NCBI GenBank assembly: GCA_002372935.1
Contig: DFJF01000016.1
Span: forward strand, 1-64,000
DNA: 64,000 bases
DNA from: Clostridiales bacterium UBA3678
Lineage (GTDB): Bacteria; Bacillota; Clostridia; TANB77; CAG-508
Reading direction: 5' to 3'
Shown: piece after piece, positions 63,236-64,000 of the stretch
How positions within the stretch are numbered: position 1 is the first letter of the stretch
Layout: each line of letters opens with the position of its first letter
The notes under the pieces: generated by a model
Seen by the model: only the letters and a program-made list of their open reading frames with translations
The model's database searches: none
Told to the model about the DNA's origin: nothing
Made by a program: the position numbers and the translations under genes

Positions 63236-64000
63236 TCAATCCACCGGCATAAGTCTCTGTGCTTTTTATATGTCCTAAATTATAACAACCTTCTACTTTT
63301 CCAGAACATCTGCCTGCAATACCTCCTGTATTATTAGGTGCTGTTACATTTCCTAAATTGTAACAATTATTAATATTTATAGAATTACCCCCAGTTGTTC
63401 CCAGAATACCACCTGCATATATATTTGATACAATTATAGCTTTATTATAACAATTATTATAATTACTCTTATCACAATATCCAGCAATACCTCCTGCTGT
63501 ATTATCTGCACTTTTTACACTTCCTGTTATACCTAAATTATTGATATTCGCATTAAAAGTTTCTCCAAATAATCCTGCATATCCTTCTCTATTTACATAT
63601 AAATTTCTAATTTCTTTATTATTTCCTTCAAATGTTCCCTTAAAGCTTCCTGTTGAAGCTAAAATTCCTATTGGTGTAAATCCTTCTCCTTCTGTCAAAC
63701 TATTTTTTAATTCTTCTATAGAATTACAACTGCTTATTAAACCTTCTGTCAATATCTTTCCATTTACATATGATCTATTAGATTTAAAATCTAATGTTTG
63801 CATTAAGATTACATATGAATCAGTAGTATTTTTATTATTAATTCTATTTGAAAAATCACATAAATCTTCTATACACCAAATTTCATATGGTTCACTTTCA
63901 TCACCTTTTAAATTGTTTCCATTTTCATCTTTTGTTATATCTCCCGGTGATTTATCTATCACTATTTTTCCTTCTTCTACAATGTTTCCATCTTTATCTA
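63210..64000 (-). CDS. GLUG-repeat surface protein, partial at the window edge
   Basis: The reading frame enters from beyond 64000 (DKDGNIVEEGKIVIDKSPGD), so the start is outside. It has EPYEIWCIEDLCDFSNRIN, then GLUG-type repeats: EGYAGLFGETFNANINNLGI, TGSVKSADNTAGGIAGYC, AGGILGTTGG and AGGLIGQS. These are typical of secreted or adhesin-like proteins. In zero frame it stops at GQSIRNY; with the shift it reads GQSIGTINIKNSYN. This is the only CGG frameshift outside the conjugative element in this window. Confidence 0.75.
   Translation of the reverse strand, partial: DKDGNIVEEGKIVIDKSPGDITKDENGNNLKGDESEPYEIWCIEDLCDFSNRINNKNTTDSYVILMQTLDFKSNRSYVNGKILTEGLISSCNSIEELKNSLTEGEGFTPIGILASTGSFKGTFEGNNKEIRNLYVNREGYAGLFGETFNANINNLGITGSVKSADNTAGGIAGYCDKSNYNNCYNKAIIVSNIYAGGILGTTGGNSININNCYNLGNVTAPNNTGGIAGRCSGKVEGCYNLGHIKSTETYAGGLIGQSIRNY
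63219..63221 (-). other. CGG +1 frameshift site in the GLUG-repeat gene
   Basis: The zero-frame reading is TCA ATT CGG AAC TAT TAA. Skipping the C gives ATT GGA ACT ATT AAT, encoding I-G-T-I-N and rejoining the repeat. Confidence 0.8.

Overview
The window reads as the chromosome of a very A+T-rich Gram-positive bacterium, most like an uncultured member of the Clostridia. The grounds are almost exclusive AGA for arginine, AGGAGG-type ribosome binding sites, sortases with a sorting-signal adhesin, a Tn1549/CTn-type conjugative module, and Firmicutes gene sets (TypA, TrmR/TrhP, SalX/BceA-like ABC with a two-component system). No 16S rRNA or other decisive taxonomic marker is present. Nearly all genes run on the minus strand, so the operons below read from high to low coordinates.

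Layout: (1) 43-3956, two ECF sigma factors, one fused to a membrane-anchored extracellular domain and one coupled to a PepSY-like membrane protein. (2) About 4.7-39.2 kb, an integrative conjugative element: ParA/ParB, secreted proteins and a 1513-residue thioester/SpaA adhesin, a ~2550-residue methylase-helicase, a Toprim protein, MobC, a MobP-like relaxase, an oriT-like region, PcfB, an ArdC-like protein, TraG/VirD4, a Maff2/VirB2-like pilin, VirB6, PrgI, VirB4, class B and class D sortases and a CHAP hydrolase. Cargo includes a HExxH protein and a NUDIX hydrolase. (3) 39.3-46.6 kb, an accessory array of small genes (methyltransferase, Ham1-like, UDG-like, CYTH, GNAT, KilA-N, HD) with two decayed serine recombinases and five degenerate copies of a short leader-ORF element. 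(4) 46.8-52.2 kb, an ABC transporter with a two-component system. (5) 52.3-61.6 kb, more ordinary chromosome: tRNA-Gln(UUG), tRNA-His, tRNA-Gln(CUG), a polysaccharide deacetylase, a U32 protein (TrhP-like), TrmR and TypA, with two RelA/SpoT-like genes inserted on the plus strand. (6) 62-64 kb, a truncated DUF6076-like fragment and a GLUG-repeat surface protein that runs off the end.

The main observation is a recurrent recoding signature. Seven genes (CHAP hydrolase, VirB6, TraG, Toprim, methylase-helicase, ParA, GLUG protein) are each broken by +1 frameshifts, twelve in all. At every one the zero-frame codon is CGG, and skipping its C restores the family sequence with a glycine codon (GGA, GGT or GGC). 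Each repaired gene that lies wholly inside the window has a length divisible by three. Many of the glycines are catalytic (two Walker A loops, the methyltransferase SAM motif, ParA DPQG). CGG is common in the other two phases but almost never occurs as a zero-frame arginine codon: I found two cases, in the genes at 57467-58390 and 61130-61597. This fits a genome in which CGG is unassigned or very slowly read and in which CGGN is decoded as glycine by +1 frameshifting. A sequence-specific assembly artefact is the main alternative, but it would not explain why all twelve events fall exactly on a codon boundary before glycine.
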